Origin: Hymenoscyphus infarciens
Lineage: Eukaryota > Ascomycota > Leotiomycetes > Helotiales > Helotiaceae
NCBI GenBank assembly: GCA_001414345.1
Contig: LLCB01000005.1
Location: 310,001-374,000, forward strand
Length of the DNA stretch: 64,000 nt
Direction of reading: 5' to 3'
The position numbers and the translations under genes are program-made. Below are positions 23,876 through 37,295 of this stretch, piece after piece. How positions within the stretch are numbered: position 1 is the first letter of the stretch; each line of letters begins with the position of its first letter. Below the pieces are notes generated by a model. The model searched no databases. It was not told where the DNA came from and saw only the letters and a program-made list of their open reading frames with translations.

Positions 23876-26160
23876 GCTTCTTTTTATATATCTATAGTAG
23901 TTTAAGTAGATATTACCTACTTATGTTTATAGTTAGAGAAGAGATATAAAGATTACGTAGAGGTCTACGTAATATAGTATAAGAATCTTAAAATGCTCGC
24001 TAACTAGCCTAGAGGCTTCTAACTATCTACTTAGCTAGAGGTCCGAGTTCTAACTCGGTTATATAACAGCTATATCTGTTATAAGAGAGTTAGAGAGCTA
24101 TTTTTTTCTAGGAGAGGATTATAAGATTATAGTAGAGAGAGAGAAGAGAGAGAGGGATTCTATAGATTCTATAAGTTCTATTCTCTTATAGGTTTAAGAA
24201 TAGAATTTCAAGTAAGAGAGTAGATTCTATTAGCGTCTACTTTTTTAAGAAGTTTACTTTTAGTGTTTTTCTATCGTAGAGATAGAGTATTAGTTTACTT
24301 TTAGATATAGTGATTTTTTATATAAAGTAGTTAAGAATGATTTTATTTTAAGAGAGAGCGATATAGAGAATAGATAAGTGGTTTACGTAGTAGATATACG
24401 AATATCTATCTCTATATATTCTTAGTAAGAATCTCTCTCTTCTAACTATTTTCTCGTTCTTTTTACTTTAAATATATATACTTATAGACTTCTATACTTC
24501 TCTCTCTCTCTTCTAATCTTTTAAAATTAACTATTCTATCTTATTTCTAATTTCCTAGTTTTTGAGTACTAGTATATTAAGCTAATAAACCTCTCTCTAG
24601 AATTTCCCTTCTAACCTCTATTCTCGTAGAGATATCTGAATCTCGGCTTCGATTTCTTAGTAAAGAATAAGAATTCGAGGATTATGATTTTATATTAGAC
24701 TAGAGTAGAGCTTTTAAAAAAAACTTAAAAACCTAGATATTTATAAATAGAGTGCTCTTTGAACTGAAATTAGAGCTAAATTTAAAGTTTAATTTATTTC
24801 AAGTTAAGATAATATATAATAGTTAATAGTTTCTCTTATATTTTCTAAAAAGAGTAGTGTTTTTAAAGTTAAAGCTAGAGAGAGAGGAAGAAAGAGAATA
24901 CTTATATAGAGATTAGAGAGATAGCTAGAATAGTTAGTACTTAAACCTATTATTTATTTTTATTTTTATACTTATATTCCTTAGTTCTTTTCTTCTACTA
25001 GACTTTTAATATTCTACTCTAAGATATTTTATAAGAATTCATAAAATATTTTACGAATTTATACTAATACTACTATATGAATTGAAATACTGAATAAATA
25101 AAAGAAATAAAGGATGAATTCCAACCAGTGTTTTATATAGTTCATTTAGTGGGCCTAGGCTAGGGAAGCTAGGTTGTTCTTTTTTGGAGAGAGCTAGGAA
25201 GAGTGAGAGGCGGGCTATTCCGGCGCCGAGGATGAGGAGTTTGAGAGGTTAGAGCAGAGAGAAGAGGATTGAGGCAATTTATCTTTGATATAGAGAAAGA
25301 AGTAGTGGATTTTGGTAATGAGTTGAATTGATTGTGATGTGTGAGTTGTGGATTGAATTGAAATTGGATTGATAACACGTCTCTTGATTTAAATTATCAG
25401 AAGTACCTATAGTGAGAGGTGAGAGGAAAGCTTGTTTATGTAGACGGATTCGGTGAATCATCCGGTATATAATACGAGGGTTTATGTTACAATTGATAGG
25501 GATCTCCCAAAATATAAAATAGTTGGAAGGATTTGGTGGATTTGGGATTTGCATTTCTAGCCTAATTTTTCTAAGATTTAGTAGCAAATATCTTGGTGAT
25601 TTTAGAGGCATTGACAAATGAGGCGATCTGGAGAGTGATTATGCAATCTAATTTAAGTAGTCACTATCACGAATTCAAGACGCAAGGATATCAAGAAAAA
25701 GTGTGAGTGTATGAAGGAGAGAGGGTTTGAAAAAGTTGAAAGAATCATTATAAGCATATTGAAAATACCTCCTGGCTTTAGCGTTATGAACCTATGAACC
25801 TTTACTCCAGAATAATTATTTACTCAACAACCACCGGTCGGAAATACCTACTTTCTACTTACTGCAGAGGAGCTTTCTTAATAGTCTTCAATCACGAAGC
25901 TAATTAGATCTAGCTATAGGAGAGTCGTCGACAAATATAAGGCTCGAGGAAAGAAGGCGAAAGAAGGAGATAAGGTAAGGATAAACAATGCTAACTTTCA
26001 AGCCTGGTTATATAGGTATAATATTATGAAGAAGGTAAGTAAAATAATTTGAAAGCATAAACAAAAGAGAGGCAAACAGTCTTTTTTTAAAATTATTAGC
26101 TAGAAAAGAGAATAATTGAAGAAGACTAAATATTCTAGTTAATCTTTGTTAGCCCGAAAC
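23876..26160. other. AT-rich RIP-like block without a recognised gene
   Basis: AT-rich DNA from the TIR element up to about 25.1 kb, then about 1 kb of more ordinary composition (25.1-26.1 kb) that still contains no gene I can support. Short open frames on the minus strand near 25.2-25.6 kb are Asn/Ser/Leu-rich and look accidental. Confidence 0.4.
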
Positions 26161-26164
26161 CGGA

Positions 26165-26430
26165 ACTTAAAGCCTGTTTAGCTAGGATATCTTAGTCCTT
26201 TTTTAATATATCTACTACTAAATATAATAAGATATTATATAATATATACTAAGGTTTAGTTAGTATATATTATAGTATACACTATTACTCGCACTTTCTT
26301 TAAAAGTGTATATTAAGATATATACTACTAAATTTAAATAATATACTCTTTTAACCTCTTAACCTTTAGTACTAGTATAGTCCTACTTCCTTGATATATA
26401 TACCGATGTATATACGATAAGCTAAATAAT
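26165..26430. mobile_element. Possible small MITE related to the 63 kb element
   Basis: The left end AGCCTGTTTAGCT resembles the left end of the element at 63031 (GGGCCTGTTTAGC). Near 26415 the word ATAAGCTAAATAA could be the partner end. Interior words such as TATACACTATTACTCGCACTT also resemble the 63 kb element (TATACTTTTACTCGTACTT). The right boundary is weak. Confidence 0.35.
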
Positions 26431-26489
26431 AATTAAGAAAACTTTGTAATATAACCAGAAATATACAAGTACCTTTTAACCTAGCGCTC

Positions 26490-27332
26490 GTGTACAAATC
26501 TTATATAACTATAATAAATTATATGCGTGCTAAACAGCCTCTAAAGGACAATGCAAGCCCAAATTCCTCAACTTTAAGCAAATACAGCACAACTATTCTC
26601 GAAGTTGCAAGTGTTCAAAAAGAATCCTCGATTTTCGCTCCGTCACTTCTTGCTCGAGGTGCTGATGATAAATTTGAATTCCACCCACAATTAAAAGCAC
26701 GCTGTATGAAACTGCAACTTGAAAGGGCTGTTTTCGAAAACGACCTGAGCGGAGTTTAAGACCTTATTACAAATGGTGTAATCGTGGCCATGCGTCCAGT
26801 TGTGGTTGGTTAGAGCACTCATTCAAGTGTCATAAATCCAACCTGGAGTGAGGATGAGAAAATAACAATTCTTTACCGCGCGTTTACAGCAATGAAACAC
26901 CATAGAACCACAGATTCTTCGATTTTTAGATATCTGATCAAAAATATTGACGATATAAACGAACAAAAGTCTGAAAATAGTGTCCACCCAGTTCTCCACA
27001 AAGTGGTGGCTTTTAATGAGGTTGAGTTAGTAAATGTCCTCTTGGATGTTGGCGCAAACATTGACTTTGTATGGAGGAGTCCTTCATGGTCCAAATCTCA
27101 CTTGGGGAGTAGAGCTTTGACGACCGCTACACATCAAAATAACCTGAATATGGTGATTAGTCCACTCCTTCGCATGTTCAATCACGCTTTGGTAAGCAAT
27201 AATACTGTCCCCAGTTCCGAACCAACTTCGCCTTTTCAGATAACTCCCATTATATCCGGGATACCCAGCTCTCACCAGACCTCCCCATTACTGAGCGCTT
27301 TTCTGCGTTTTTCCCTTCGCGGACTTTTGTGA
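26490..27332 (+). pseudogene. Ankyrin-repeat-like pseudogene with in-frame stops
   Basis: One continuous reading frame spans the region but is broken by TAA at 26757-26759 and a TAG shortly after. The surviving peptides look ankyrin-like: LERAVFENDLSGV, then (after the stop) DLITNGV, and later HPVLHKVVAFNEVELVNVLL followed by DVGANIDF. TAA and TAG are what RIP makes from CAA, CAG or TGG, which fits the AT-rich block beside it. A related frame-shifted piece (AVQIAAFGNKC) appears near 27410-27450, so decay probably extends to about 27.6 kb. The first in-frame codon is GTG, and no proper start is seen; the 5' end is lost or in the AT-rich DNA. The ankyrin call is moderate. Confidence 0.5.
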
Positions 27333-27823
27333 ATAGGTGAGCACTACTTTTAGAAGTTAACCTGCGAGATCTTCACGACCAAAGCCTCATGAGTGTTGTG
27401 TTGCCTTCTAGGCTGTCCAGATCGCGGCGTTCGGAAATAAATGTCGGGATTGATGTGAGCTTTGAAATTTGTCTAAGGCCCGTTGGTACCGTAATAGCAA
27501 GACTTCACACAATGAAAGTGCTTCACCAATTCCTAGCATTCAAGACAGTAAGACTAAACAATAGTAATAGAGAATGCGAGTCGCTAATACGCCATCTTAA
27601 ATAACCCACTGACCAGTCTTACTCCACCCCGCTTAATTAAATATTTTCCCTCCCTTAACACCTTGAAACCAGCAAACCCATTTTCTGAGTAATGAGTAAA
27701 GAAACAAACTTAGAAAGCTTGAGGTCAATGTGTCCCTAAGACTTGTGAAGGAAACATTCTTGAAAATCCAATCGCTGGAAAATGGCTTATGAAAGCTTTA
27801 CATGGATGGAATCCCTAGCCTTT

Positions 27824-29297
27824 TCATATCCTTACAACACTCTTAAAGTCCCATCTCAGAGGATCTCGCGTGACCTCATACTCATATATCTGTCCCTCCG
27901 AGATACCATACACTCGTCGATCAAAATTCGTAGCCATAGCAGTGATATTGCTTATGGACTTGGCCATTTGGGGGCTGGTTGGACCGTTCCAGTTACCGGT
28001 TCCAACCATGACCTTCAATGTCCCGACGTCACCTTCGATGTAAAGTCCAAGAACTAATAGATCTGGTGAATTGGAGGTAGTTGTTGATTTCAGTGTAGTC
28101 GAGGCAAGTGCTGAGGGTGCTTTTGGTGGTGGTTGGTTTTTGAAAAAGCCGCCTTCTAGAACAGGAAATAATCTGTCAGTTCTCTTTTCGTTGGGTTCTT
28201 GAATATTCTAGAGGTAACGTACGGTTCTCCCACTTGGACTTATCTTTGCCACTTCCATCTTTATCCCGCGTATACTCAGCTATGTTTCCTGTACTTCCTA
28301 CATATGCCTTCAAATCAGACGTTGTGTTGAGACCAAAATCATCTCCACCAGGTGACAATGACATCAAAGATATGACAGTACCTGGCTCGAAGGCGTTTTC
28401 CATGACATTGTCGCCGGACCAGCCATTTCTTGCATTGGCGTGTTTTAGAAGTAGGTCTTTGCTCTGATACATGAGGACTGGGGAATTGAGGCAGTTTGTT
28501 CTATTAGAACATCCCCAATAGTATGCTGCAAGTTGAGAGGCATGCATGGAGATAGCTCTCGGTGTTTTCGCTGTCAAGTCTCCCATGTTCCACTGGCCAG
28601 CGTACGGGTCTCGCGTCCAAAATTCGAGAAGTTCGTCATTCTTTGAAGTTATGTAGACATTGACTTGGGTTGTATTCGAAAAGATTGTGGACGTCCATGC
28701 ACATGCTGCAATATGTGTTCCAGGCAAGGGACTGTAGACGTTGTCTATCGCGATGGGTGAAGGTGTCCATGCTGTAGTTTTCGGGTCCCAAAGTGACATG
28801 ACAATACTGTTATTTCTGTCTTGAAAAAAGACGCCATAGTATTGCAAGCCCCCCGAAGTCCAATTGACTGCTGCTAAAGATGAATTTTGCAGCATATTCG
28901 TGGCTGGTAGTTTGGACGGTGCCAAGTTTGAGGGAGCTACTGGTGATGTTGGTGTTGGCGGTGGAAGCAATGGTTTGTTGCTACTCCTGCTTTTTGAGCT
29001 GACTCCACCTAATACCCCCCCAAAAATTGCCATAACAAGGAGAGTTACAATTGTAGCAACAATCATGAAAGGCTTCTTCTTGAACCCAAATATCGTTTCC
29101 GGCTCATCTTTGGCAACAGCTTCCTCAATTGATGTATCGATCCTATATTTGAGAGGTGGGGTTCTGGAGTCAATTTCCAGACCCGGGGTTCTGAAGTCAA
29201 GCTGTAGACCTGGGTCTCTGAAATCAACCTCTAGGCCAGGTTGATTTTCGTGGTTCTGTACTGGCTCAAGTGTGCATTTTTCTCGTTGATCGATCAT
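27824..29297 (-). CDS. Membrane-anchored fucose-lectin-like beta-propeller protein
   Basis: Two exons, 29297-28223 and 28155-27824, joined across a 67-nt intron (donor GTACGT, branch CTGAC, acceptor TAG), give 468 aa. The first ATG of the frame is at 29297. Residues 20-46 hold three 9-residue repeats of the form PGLxxDFRx. A transmembrane segment spans about 77-99, then a Pro/Ser-rich stalk. The extracellular part has blade-like segments (GGLQYYGVFFQDRNNSIVMS, IAACAWTS, LLEFWTRDPYAGQWNMG, LKAYVGSTGNIAEYTRD) typical of fungal fucose-specific-lectin-like propellers. Several N-glycosylation sequons are present. Type II topology would put the propeller outside the cell. Sugar binding is not demonstrated by the sequence. 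The gene stands alone between a pseudogene and a retrotransposon. Confidence 0.75.
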
Positions 29298-30826
29298 ATT
29301 TTTTTCTCTCGATTCGAGTTTCTCACTCAAGCAGAGAGCGTACCCAACCAATGGGGAAACTCTCCTTGTGGTTGGTTTCCAGTTCAAATACAAAGATCAA
29401 GAATATAAAGCGCTAAATTCATTAAATTGAATGTGGCTCTAGTAGCCATATATGACTGTGGTCCATGTTAGGGGTTGTTGCGCTCGTATTCAGCAGCGTT
29501 CCAGTCAAATCCTTCCTTGGCGTTGTTTGAGAGGTCAAAGTTTCACAAAACGGCAACTCCGAACTACTTTTCCTCAAGTCTACAGATGCCTTGGATTTGA
29601 AAGTCATAGTTCTTCTATACAACAGTAAAACAAAGTAAGCTGGCGTTCCTGAAAATAATGACCTATCCAATCTTAAGCGTAATATTTTTTTACTACACTT
29701 CAAAATAAGCCATAATTCTAGTCAAAGTAGTATTTCAAATGTCCCCCAAAACATCTAGGAGTTGCCCGGTGGTAAAATAAGCTTTATTCCACAGCGTGAC
29801 ATTGGTAGTCTCCTTTTACGAAAGCGCGAACTGATCAAGGAGAGTAAAACCCCGTGATGTTCTGTTTCTGAAACGAATTGAAATCCTGTCGCATTCAATT
29901 TCCTAACTAGGAAATTCCATTGTTTACATCAAAAATATTAGAGCTGAACCCACTTGATGCTGGTTCTGCCAGAGCCCCTTTGCACGAAACAAACAAGCGG
30001 TACCCCTATTGCAACCTCAGCTAGAAGCTGAGGCACGATTTCGTCAAAATTTACGTGAAGCCGAGGAGGGGGTGTTTTAGACGCACTTAGGGTAACAATG
30101 TTCCCAATTGTTCGATTCGCACGCCGTCTTGTACCTCTTTATCAACTAATTCCCATTTGATACCCAAGTAATCTTTCACAATTAGCTGTTCTTGGTCCTT
30201 AATAAGTAATACAGATTTTGGACGTAGATGTATTCCTGCTTACTGTTTTGCCCAACCTCACGCTTATTCCGTGGGAGCCGAGGTATCTATACCACCCTCC
30301 GGTTTTTATTTTTACAGCTACGGTCGCTTCTTTAACATATTACAGTAAGCGCAGTTGGGACTACATTCTGTTTCTTCTCTTCAAACATGACCGTCAAGTA
30401 GCGCCATATCGCTGCATGTTGTTAAACCTGGAGTGCAGCCCACTTTCGTGTAAGACCCGCGAATGAGAACTTTTGCTGCTCCCAAGGTCGATTTCACACA
30501 GTTAACTCTACCATCGCAGTGTGTCCCAGCATGAAAACTTGCGCAAGTGGTGGGCCCAATTAAAAGAGTCAATGAATCAGGAGGCCAGCCTCATCGGAAT
30601 AAAACTGAATAAAACTAGGGGAATAAAAACTGTCAAGGCAAGGTGCGCGGGCAAGAGATAGTAGGCACTCCTTCCCGCTGTGCGCGCGGCAACAATAAAA
30701 TGGGACCGAAGGCGAAGGGAGGGTTTTACTTATAGATCGTGCTTCCCTTCTCTACCACTCGATTCCTTGACATGACGAGGGCCGGTTTGAGTGAGTGTGA
30801 GGGGAAGGTGCGACTTCGGGACGTGT
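29298..30826. other. Intergenic region before the retrotransposon
   Basis: About 1.5 kb of ordinary composition upstream of the lectin-like gene, with no gene I can support. Composition does not drift towards AT as the retrotransposon is approached, so RIP spread into this flank is not evident. Confidence 0.45.
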
Positions 30827-30985
30827 TGTATGGCAGTGGCCTAGTATCCGGAGATAGGGGTTAAAGTATTGTATTATGTAGAGATGATAAAAGAGGAGAC
30901 TAGCTACGAAAGGCCTTAAACATCTAAGTATAGGCAAAGTGAATTGTTAGGCTAGATAAGCGCTAAAGCGATTATTGCTCTAATA
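30827..30985 (-). repeat. Left LTR of the retrotransposon
   Basis: 159 bp, identical in length to the right copy. On the plus strand it starts TGTATGGCAGTGG and ends GCTCTAATA. By element orientation this is the 3' LTR. About 18 positions differ from the other copy and every one is a C/T or G/A transition. Confidence 0.88.
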
Positions 30986-33900
30986 ACTATCCCCCCCTCC
31001 TTTTAGATAGGTGTCCTTCTACCTATACCTATATTACTAACGTAATTAGTTATATAAATATTTTAAAGTCCTCCTTATATTATAATCCCTTATAAGTTAA
31101 CTTATAACCTTAAATATATACTTATTTATAATATACTAATTCTACTTATCTATCCTCTACTTCTTCTAATTATTCTATTTTACTTTTATTAGTCTTTTCT
31201 TACTTTACCTTCTTAATTATCTTAACTTCTTCTATCTATTACTTATATTCTATCTTACTATTTAGATTAAAGAACTTAGTATTAAACTAGAGAGTAGAAG
31301 CCTTTATTATAATAGGGTTTAATATTAGATTTAGGTTTAAGTTAAAATTATTAAATACTTTAATACTAAGGTATTATAGTATAAGAGTTATACTTAGCTC
31401 TTTATTACTAGGTAGACTATTAACTATAGACTAGCTTCTTATATTAACAACTCTCTTCTTTAAGAGTACTAGTTTCTTTTTAGTTTAGTTTCTTAATATC
31501 TAATATTATAAAGAAGTAGGTGTCTTCTTAGACGTATCTTTATTTAGTATTCTCTTACTAGCTTTTAGTACTTTTCCTTTTTCTTCTTAGCTTTTTATCT
31601 CTAGTTAAGGAATCTTTATCTACTCTTCTAGCTTAATCTTTAAAGTATAATTAATATTACTTAAGGTCTAGTATATATCTAATTAATTATATATTATTAG
31701 ATATCTCTTTATAATTGCCTCTTAAAAAAGTACTTATTAGGCCTAATCTCTTCCTTCTAACTTAGTTAATCTCCTCTTAAATATTAATATTATACTATCT
31801 TTTTCTTCTTTATTAGTTAATTATCTAAGAATAGCTATATAATCTCTAGCTATATTATTTAATTCCTATTATAATTCTATAAAGTAGTATATTTAGTCTA
31901 TATAACTATATTTTAAGTATAATACTAGATCTTAATATAATTTATATATCTTAGTCTTCTTTTCTTAAATTTAATTTTAAGTATCTTTTAATAACTTCTA
32001 TTCTTTAGATAATTACTATACCTCTTCTTAGATATTTATCTTTAGAAGGTTAGAAGCCTTTCTTTTTTATATATAGATTAGTAACTTAAATTACTCTTTT
32101 TCTTTATAAGATCTAAGATCCTTTCTATATTTATCTAATAGCTATCTTTTTACTTTAAAGAGGTCTAGATAAAGCTTTATAAGCTCTAACTTTAAGAATT
32201 CTTTTTATAGTTTATTAATCTTCTTACTACTAAGAATTAGTTAATTATCTCTTTACTATTTAATTATACTTTTTCTATACTCTTCTAAATAACGTCTCTT
32301 CTTATTAAACACTTTACTTATATACTTATATTTCTCTTTACTTAATAATAATATCTTTATATCTCTTAAAGTAGATATTAGAAGATCCTTTCTAGTCCTT
32401 ATTTTATATTTTAATACCTTATCCTTCTTAGCTTATACTAATAATTAAGCTATAGACTTTATTTTCTTCTTTTTATAAGTAATAGTAACCTTTTCTCTAC
32501 TCTTATCTAGTTTTAGATTATTATTATCTAACTCCTCTCTTTTATTTTCTACCTCTTCCTCTTATATAAGTTTCTTAAGTTAACTTATATATAATACTTA
32601 TAATATATTATAATTTCCTCTTATAACTCTTAAAAGAAGTATATATAGATTTACTTCTAGTATTTTACTAATTAAGTTATTTAATTTATCCCTCCTTTTT
32701 AAAAGAGTTTCTTAACCTTCTATTACTAGCTTTATTTTATATTAAAGGTCTTTCTTATCCTTTTCTACTTTAGCTTAAGTTTTTAAGTTTATTTAAATAT
32801 TCTTAAATAATTATTAACTTATATAGTAAGAAGGTATATAGTTATAAGATCTCTCTTTTCTTAAATATATTAGATAAAGTATTAATATATTAAATATTAA
32901 ATTATTCTTTTTTAAGGCTTTTTAAATCTTTATATTAATTATTTTTAATCGATTTAAGACTTTCTATTTAATAATATTTAACTATTTAGAATCTCCTTTT
33001 ATAATATTAAAAAGGTTAAGTAGTATATAAAGTTAGTTTAATAGTTAATATTATTCTACTTCTTTAGTTTCTAGAACAATTTATAAGAGCTAGGTTACTT
33101 TAAAATAAATCTCCTTTTTAAGATATATAATTCTAATAGTATTATACTTATTATTACCTAATCTCTTATCTTTTATAGTTTATATTAAGAATTCTTTTTT
33201 TAGATCTTTCTTATTAAATTAATAGATTATATTAGTTAACTCTTAAGCTATTAGTCCTTAGTAGAATATGTTTATAAACTCGGTATTCTTAAGTATCTTA
33301 GTTATATCTTTTTATAATATCTTTAATTCTTTATACTTTTTATCTAGCTTAAGTATAAATCGTTTTCTTTATAGTAGTAGTGTCTTACCTTATATATAGT
33401 ATACTAAAGGTCTTTATAAAGTTTAGTATTTTATTAGTAGATAGATTTTACTCTTCTTAGTATAATAGAGTAGATATATATTAGGCTTACTAGCTATATT
33501 ATCCTCTTTCTTTAATTCTTTAAGTTTATATAAACTATTAAAGTCTTTTTTAAACTAGCTTATTATCCTATCTTCTAATACTATATATTTATATTCCTTT
33601 TTCTTCTTTACCTTATCTATCTTTCTAATAACTAGTCTTAACTTATATAGGTTATAATTAAAGTCTAAGTTATTATCTATATTATCTTTACTTTCTCCTT
33701 CTTCTACTTAGTTATTTATTATTAAATAGATATTAATTATATTTCTACTCTTATCTAATTAGCTTTTTAGCTTAAGCTAGTTACTAGAGCTAGCTTTCTT
33801 AGGTTCTAAGTAATAGTTTTTAATACTTAAAAAATTATCTACTTTATAATCTATCTCTCTCTCTAAATCTAATTTAATAGAGTAATAGAATAGCTCTTTA

Positions 33901-36849
33901 CTTTACTTTATTAAAATATAGTTATTTAGTAATAGTTAATCTTTTATAGTAGTTATTTATTTAAGTATAGATTTAACTTTTAAAATATTACTTATCTTAG
34001 TTATATTAAAGGTTATTAAATTTATAAGTTATTCTTAATTATTATAGGTTTATTTTTATATTATAGTAGTATATATAATCTTAATAATACTTAGGATATT
34101 AATACCTTTATTTTTATCTTTAATCTATAGTTAGTTTTTATCTATCTCTAATCTACTTAAGAAGTCTTACCTCTTAAGTATTTAATTTAAGTTTAATATT
34201 ACTTATTATTAAGTAAGAGAAAGGTTATTATACTTAATTTAAAAGTTTTTAATCTATTATAGTAAAGAAAAGTTATATTATATTATAAGATCTTAGGTTA
34301 AGCTTAGAGGGGATATATATACGTTAAGCTTTACTTTAAAGCTCTACTTTTTTTTCTTTTAGCCTCTATTATCTAAAAGTAAAGTTTATCTTTTTACTCT
34401 CTATTCTCTCTAAATACCTTATTTCTCTTAACTATTTATAACTATAATTCTAAAATCCTAATACTTAATCTCTTTATTATTCTCTATATATTAATATTTC
34501 TTACTTCTAAATATCTCTACCTTCTTCTCTAATTATATTCTATAATCCTTTTATTATCTAATAAAGTATATCCTTACTAATATACCTTAATCTCTTCTTC
34601 TCTTTTTTAAAAAAGGTTTAGCTTTTTAACTAAACTATATAAGTTTATAGCTTAATCTTACTAATATCTATTACTTATAACTTCTTCTATTCCTTTATTA
34701 AGAGGGTATTTATAAGTATATAGTAGATTAAGTAAGTCTATTATTTTTAATCTTTACTTTACTAGTATCTTTTCTTTAATAATTATCGCCTTTTACTCTT
34801 CTTTATCTTATTTTACTATATATATATAATTTACTATAATTAGTTTTAAGTTCTTATTAATTTTTATAATAGTTTTCTAATAACTAATAATTTAATTATT
34901 CTCTAACCTCTTAATAAATTTTTTAACGTAATTAAAGTAATATTTATCTATTAGTTTATATATTATAAGGTCCTCTAGCTATATAAACGTATTATTTATA
35001 CTTATCTTTCTAACTTAGTATAGCTCTAACTATCTTAGCTCTAGTTTATAAGAGTACTAACTATTCTATTATAACCTTTATAATAATACTAGATTACTAA
35101 GTTTTAGTAAAGAGTTCTATATTACTACTACCTCTACTATCTTAGCTTACTCTACTAACCGTCTCTGATTTACTAATTCTTATATTTTATTTAATATAAT
35201 AAGCCTTTCTTTAAGCGCTTCTTCTACTAACTAGCCTATTATTATTATAATAAGTAGCTCGATTCCTTCCTCTTATACTACTACTTCTACTAATACTATC
35301 TATAGCTAGGTTTCTACTAGTTAGTTAAATAATAAGTCTTAAGAGTTTTCTCTAAGTATAAGTTAAGCTAGAATAAATCTATAAATATATATATCTCTTA
35401 ACTATAATATTACTTTAATTCTTATATAATACTTATCTTATTAGAATATCTTTACTAGTAAGACTTATAATTTTACTCTTAAAGCTTCTAAGAATATCTT
35501 TATATATACTTTTACTAACCTTATAAATTAAGAGTATAATATAAGTATAAAGTATTAGTATACTCTATTTTTAGTTAACTTTATAAGAAATACCTCTCTA
35601 GTAAAATAAGTACTATTATTACTATAAGCTACTCTTAGCTACCTAAATAGTCTTACTACCTATTATTAAAAACTATATAATATATTTACTAACATTATAG
35701 CTTATTATAGTTTAAAAGTTACTTATCTTATTATATAATTAACTATTAATAGTATAAATCTCGCTTTTAACTTTACTACTAGTAAAATAAGACTAATATA
35801 ATTAAATCCTACTAAATCCTATAATTATAAATATAAGATTAATATAAGTTCTTTTATTAGCTTAAGAGGTTCTAAGAATTAGTAATTTAAATATAAATAG
35901 TAGTATATAGTAATATCCTTAGTTCTAGTAAGCTACTAGAATCTTCTAATAGTTCTTCTTAGTATAAGTTTTTCTATAAAGTACTTATAAGAATTATATA
36001 ATTACTAAAGTACTACTACTACCTACTCTAGTATAATATAGAATACTAGTTTCTTAGCTCTTTCTTAAAATACTAATTTTAAGTATAATAGTTTATCTCT
36101 TTTTAATATTATTAAATTTATAGCTTACTTCTTAGTAACTTTCTTAAATAATTTAGTTAATATTCCTATATATAGTATAGTACTTATAATTTTATATTCT
36201 AGAGTATTAGTATATTATAAGATAAACTACTTTATCTATTATTCCTTCTTTTCTTAAATTTATTCTTAGATATTATTATAAATTAATTTAGGTCTTAAAG
36301 TTCTATCTATCTCTACTTCTCTATTTATAATTTCTAATACTATAGCTAAGAGAGTAAATTCTTTAAACTCTATTAAATATTAATAAGCTAGGTACTTAAT
36401 AATTCTAGATAACTTATCTACTACTATTAATAATTTCCTAGGTATATTAATAATTTTAAAGTTATACTTAGTAAGTTTTATTTACTAATAAATAATTTAC
36501 TCTTTTATATTATTACTTTAAATTATTATTATTAAAGTAGAGTAATTAGTATATACTTTTACTAAGATATTTATTTCTTAAATAAAATAATATGATTCTT
36601 CTAGGCCTAGAAGTATTATATAAGCTTCTTACTTAGTAGTATAGTACTTTTACTATATTAGTATAAGTTAAAAAGATATAAATATAATAATATTTATTTT
36701 AGATAGTTTTATAAACTTAGCTTCTATTCTAATTATACTTTTAAGTAGTTAAAAAAGAATACTCTTATAGCTAGTCTCTAATATATTAGTTACTAAGTAA
36801 TATTATAGATTACTATTTCTAGCTATAATAATATTTATATATACCTCCT

Positions 36850-37295
36850 TTTTTACTCTCTTAAAAGCTTATATATGTTTTTCTAACTACTTAAAGCTAG
36901 TAACCTTCTATTACTGTTTTACTACTTCTCTTAATTAGTAGTCTTTTATAATATAGGTTATTAAACTTTTAATAATTATTAAAAGGTTTATATGTCTTAG
37001 TATATAATTCTTTAAAAATAGTAGTATAAATAAGAATCGTTCTACTTCCTTAGTACTTTTAAGAACTATATAATCTTAAATTATAGCTAGCTTATTAAGT
37101 ACTAGTCTTAAGCCTTTTCTAGCTAGTCTCTAATATCTTAGATAGTTTAATTCGATAACTATAAATTTCGTCTTAAGTAGACTTAGTATAAGCTTTACCT
37201 ATACTACTTTTAAGAAGTAGTATTCTCTTAGAAACTATATTAAAGTAAGGAAGTCCTTTATACCTTCTTAGTTATTATCTATAAAATATAAGAAA
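36850..37295 (-). pseudogene. Reverse transcriptase/RNase H fragment, Gypsy type, with stops
   Basis: Translating the minus strand by eye gives one frame running through several TAA/TAG codons. YFLYFIDNN stands where the polymerase motif YxDD should be, with the second catalytic residue apparently changed to Asn. It is followed by EGIKDFLTLI, FLREYYFLKVV, KTKFIVIELNYLRY, KGLRLVLNKLAII, STKEVERFLFILLFLKNYI, then after further stops LEKHI and AFKRVKKEV. This order (palm motif, connection, FLGY-like, RP.K..AI, K.VERFL.L..F...I, HE.AF) is that of Ty3/Gypsy polymerases. Every stop sits where a CAA, CAG or TGG could have been. It cannot make an active enzyme. Confidence 0.75.

Noticed and set aside
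26795..26865. tRNA D-arm-like GGTTGGTTAGAGCA word
   Set aside because: There is no TTCGA loop or acceptor pairing, and the stretch is in frame within the ankyrin-like pseudogene.
29298..29393. Earlier start for the lectin-like gene
   Set aside because: The frame is open but its first codon is TTG; the first ATG is at 29297.
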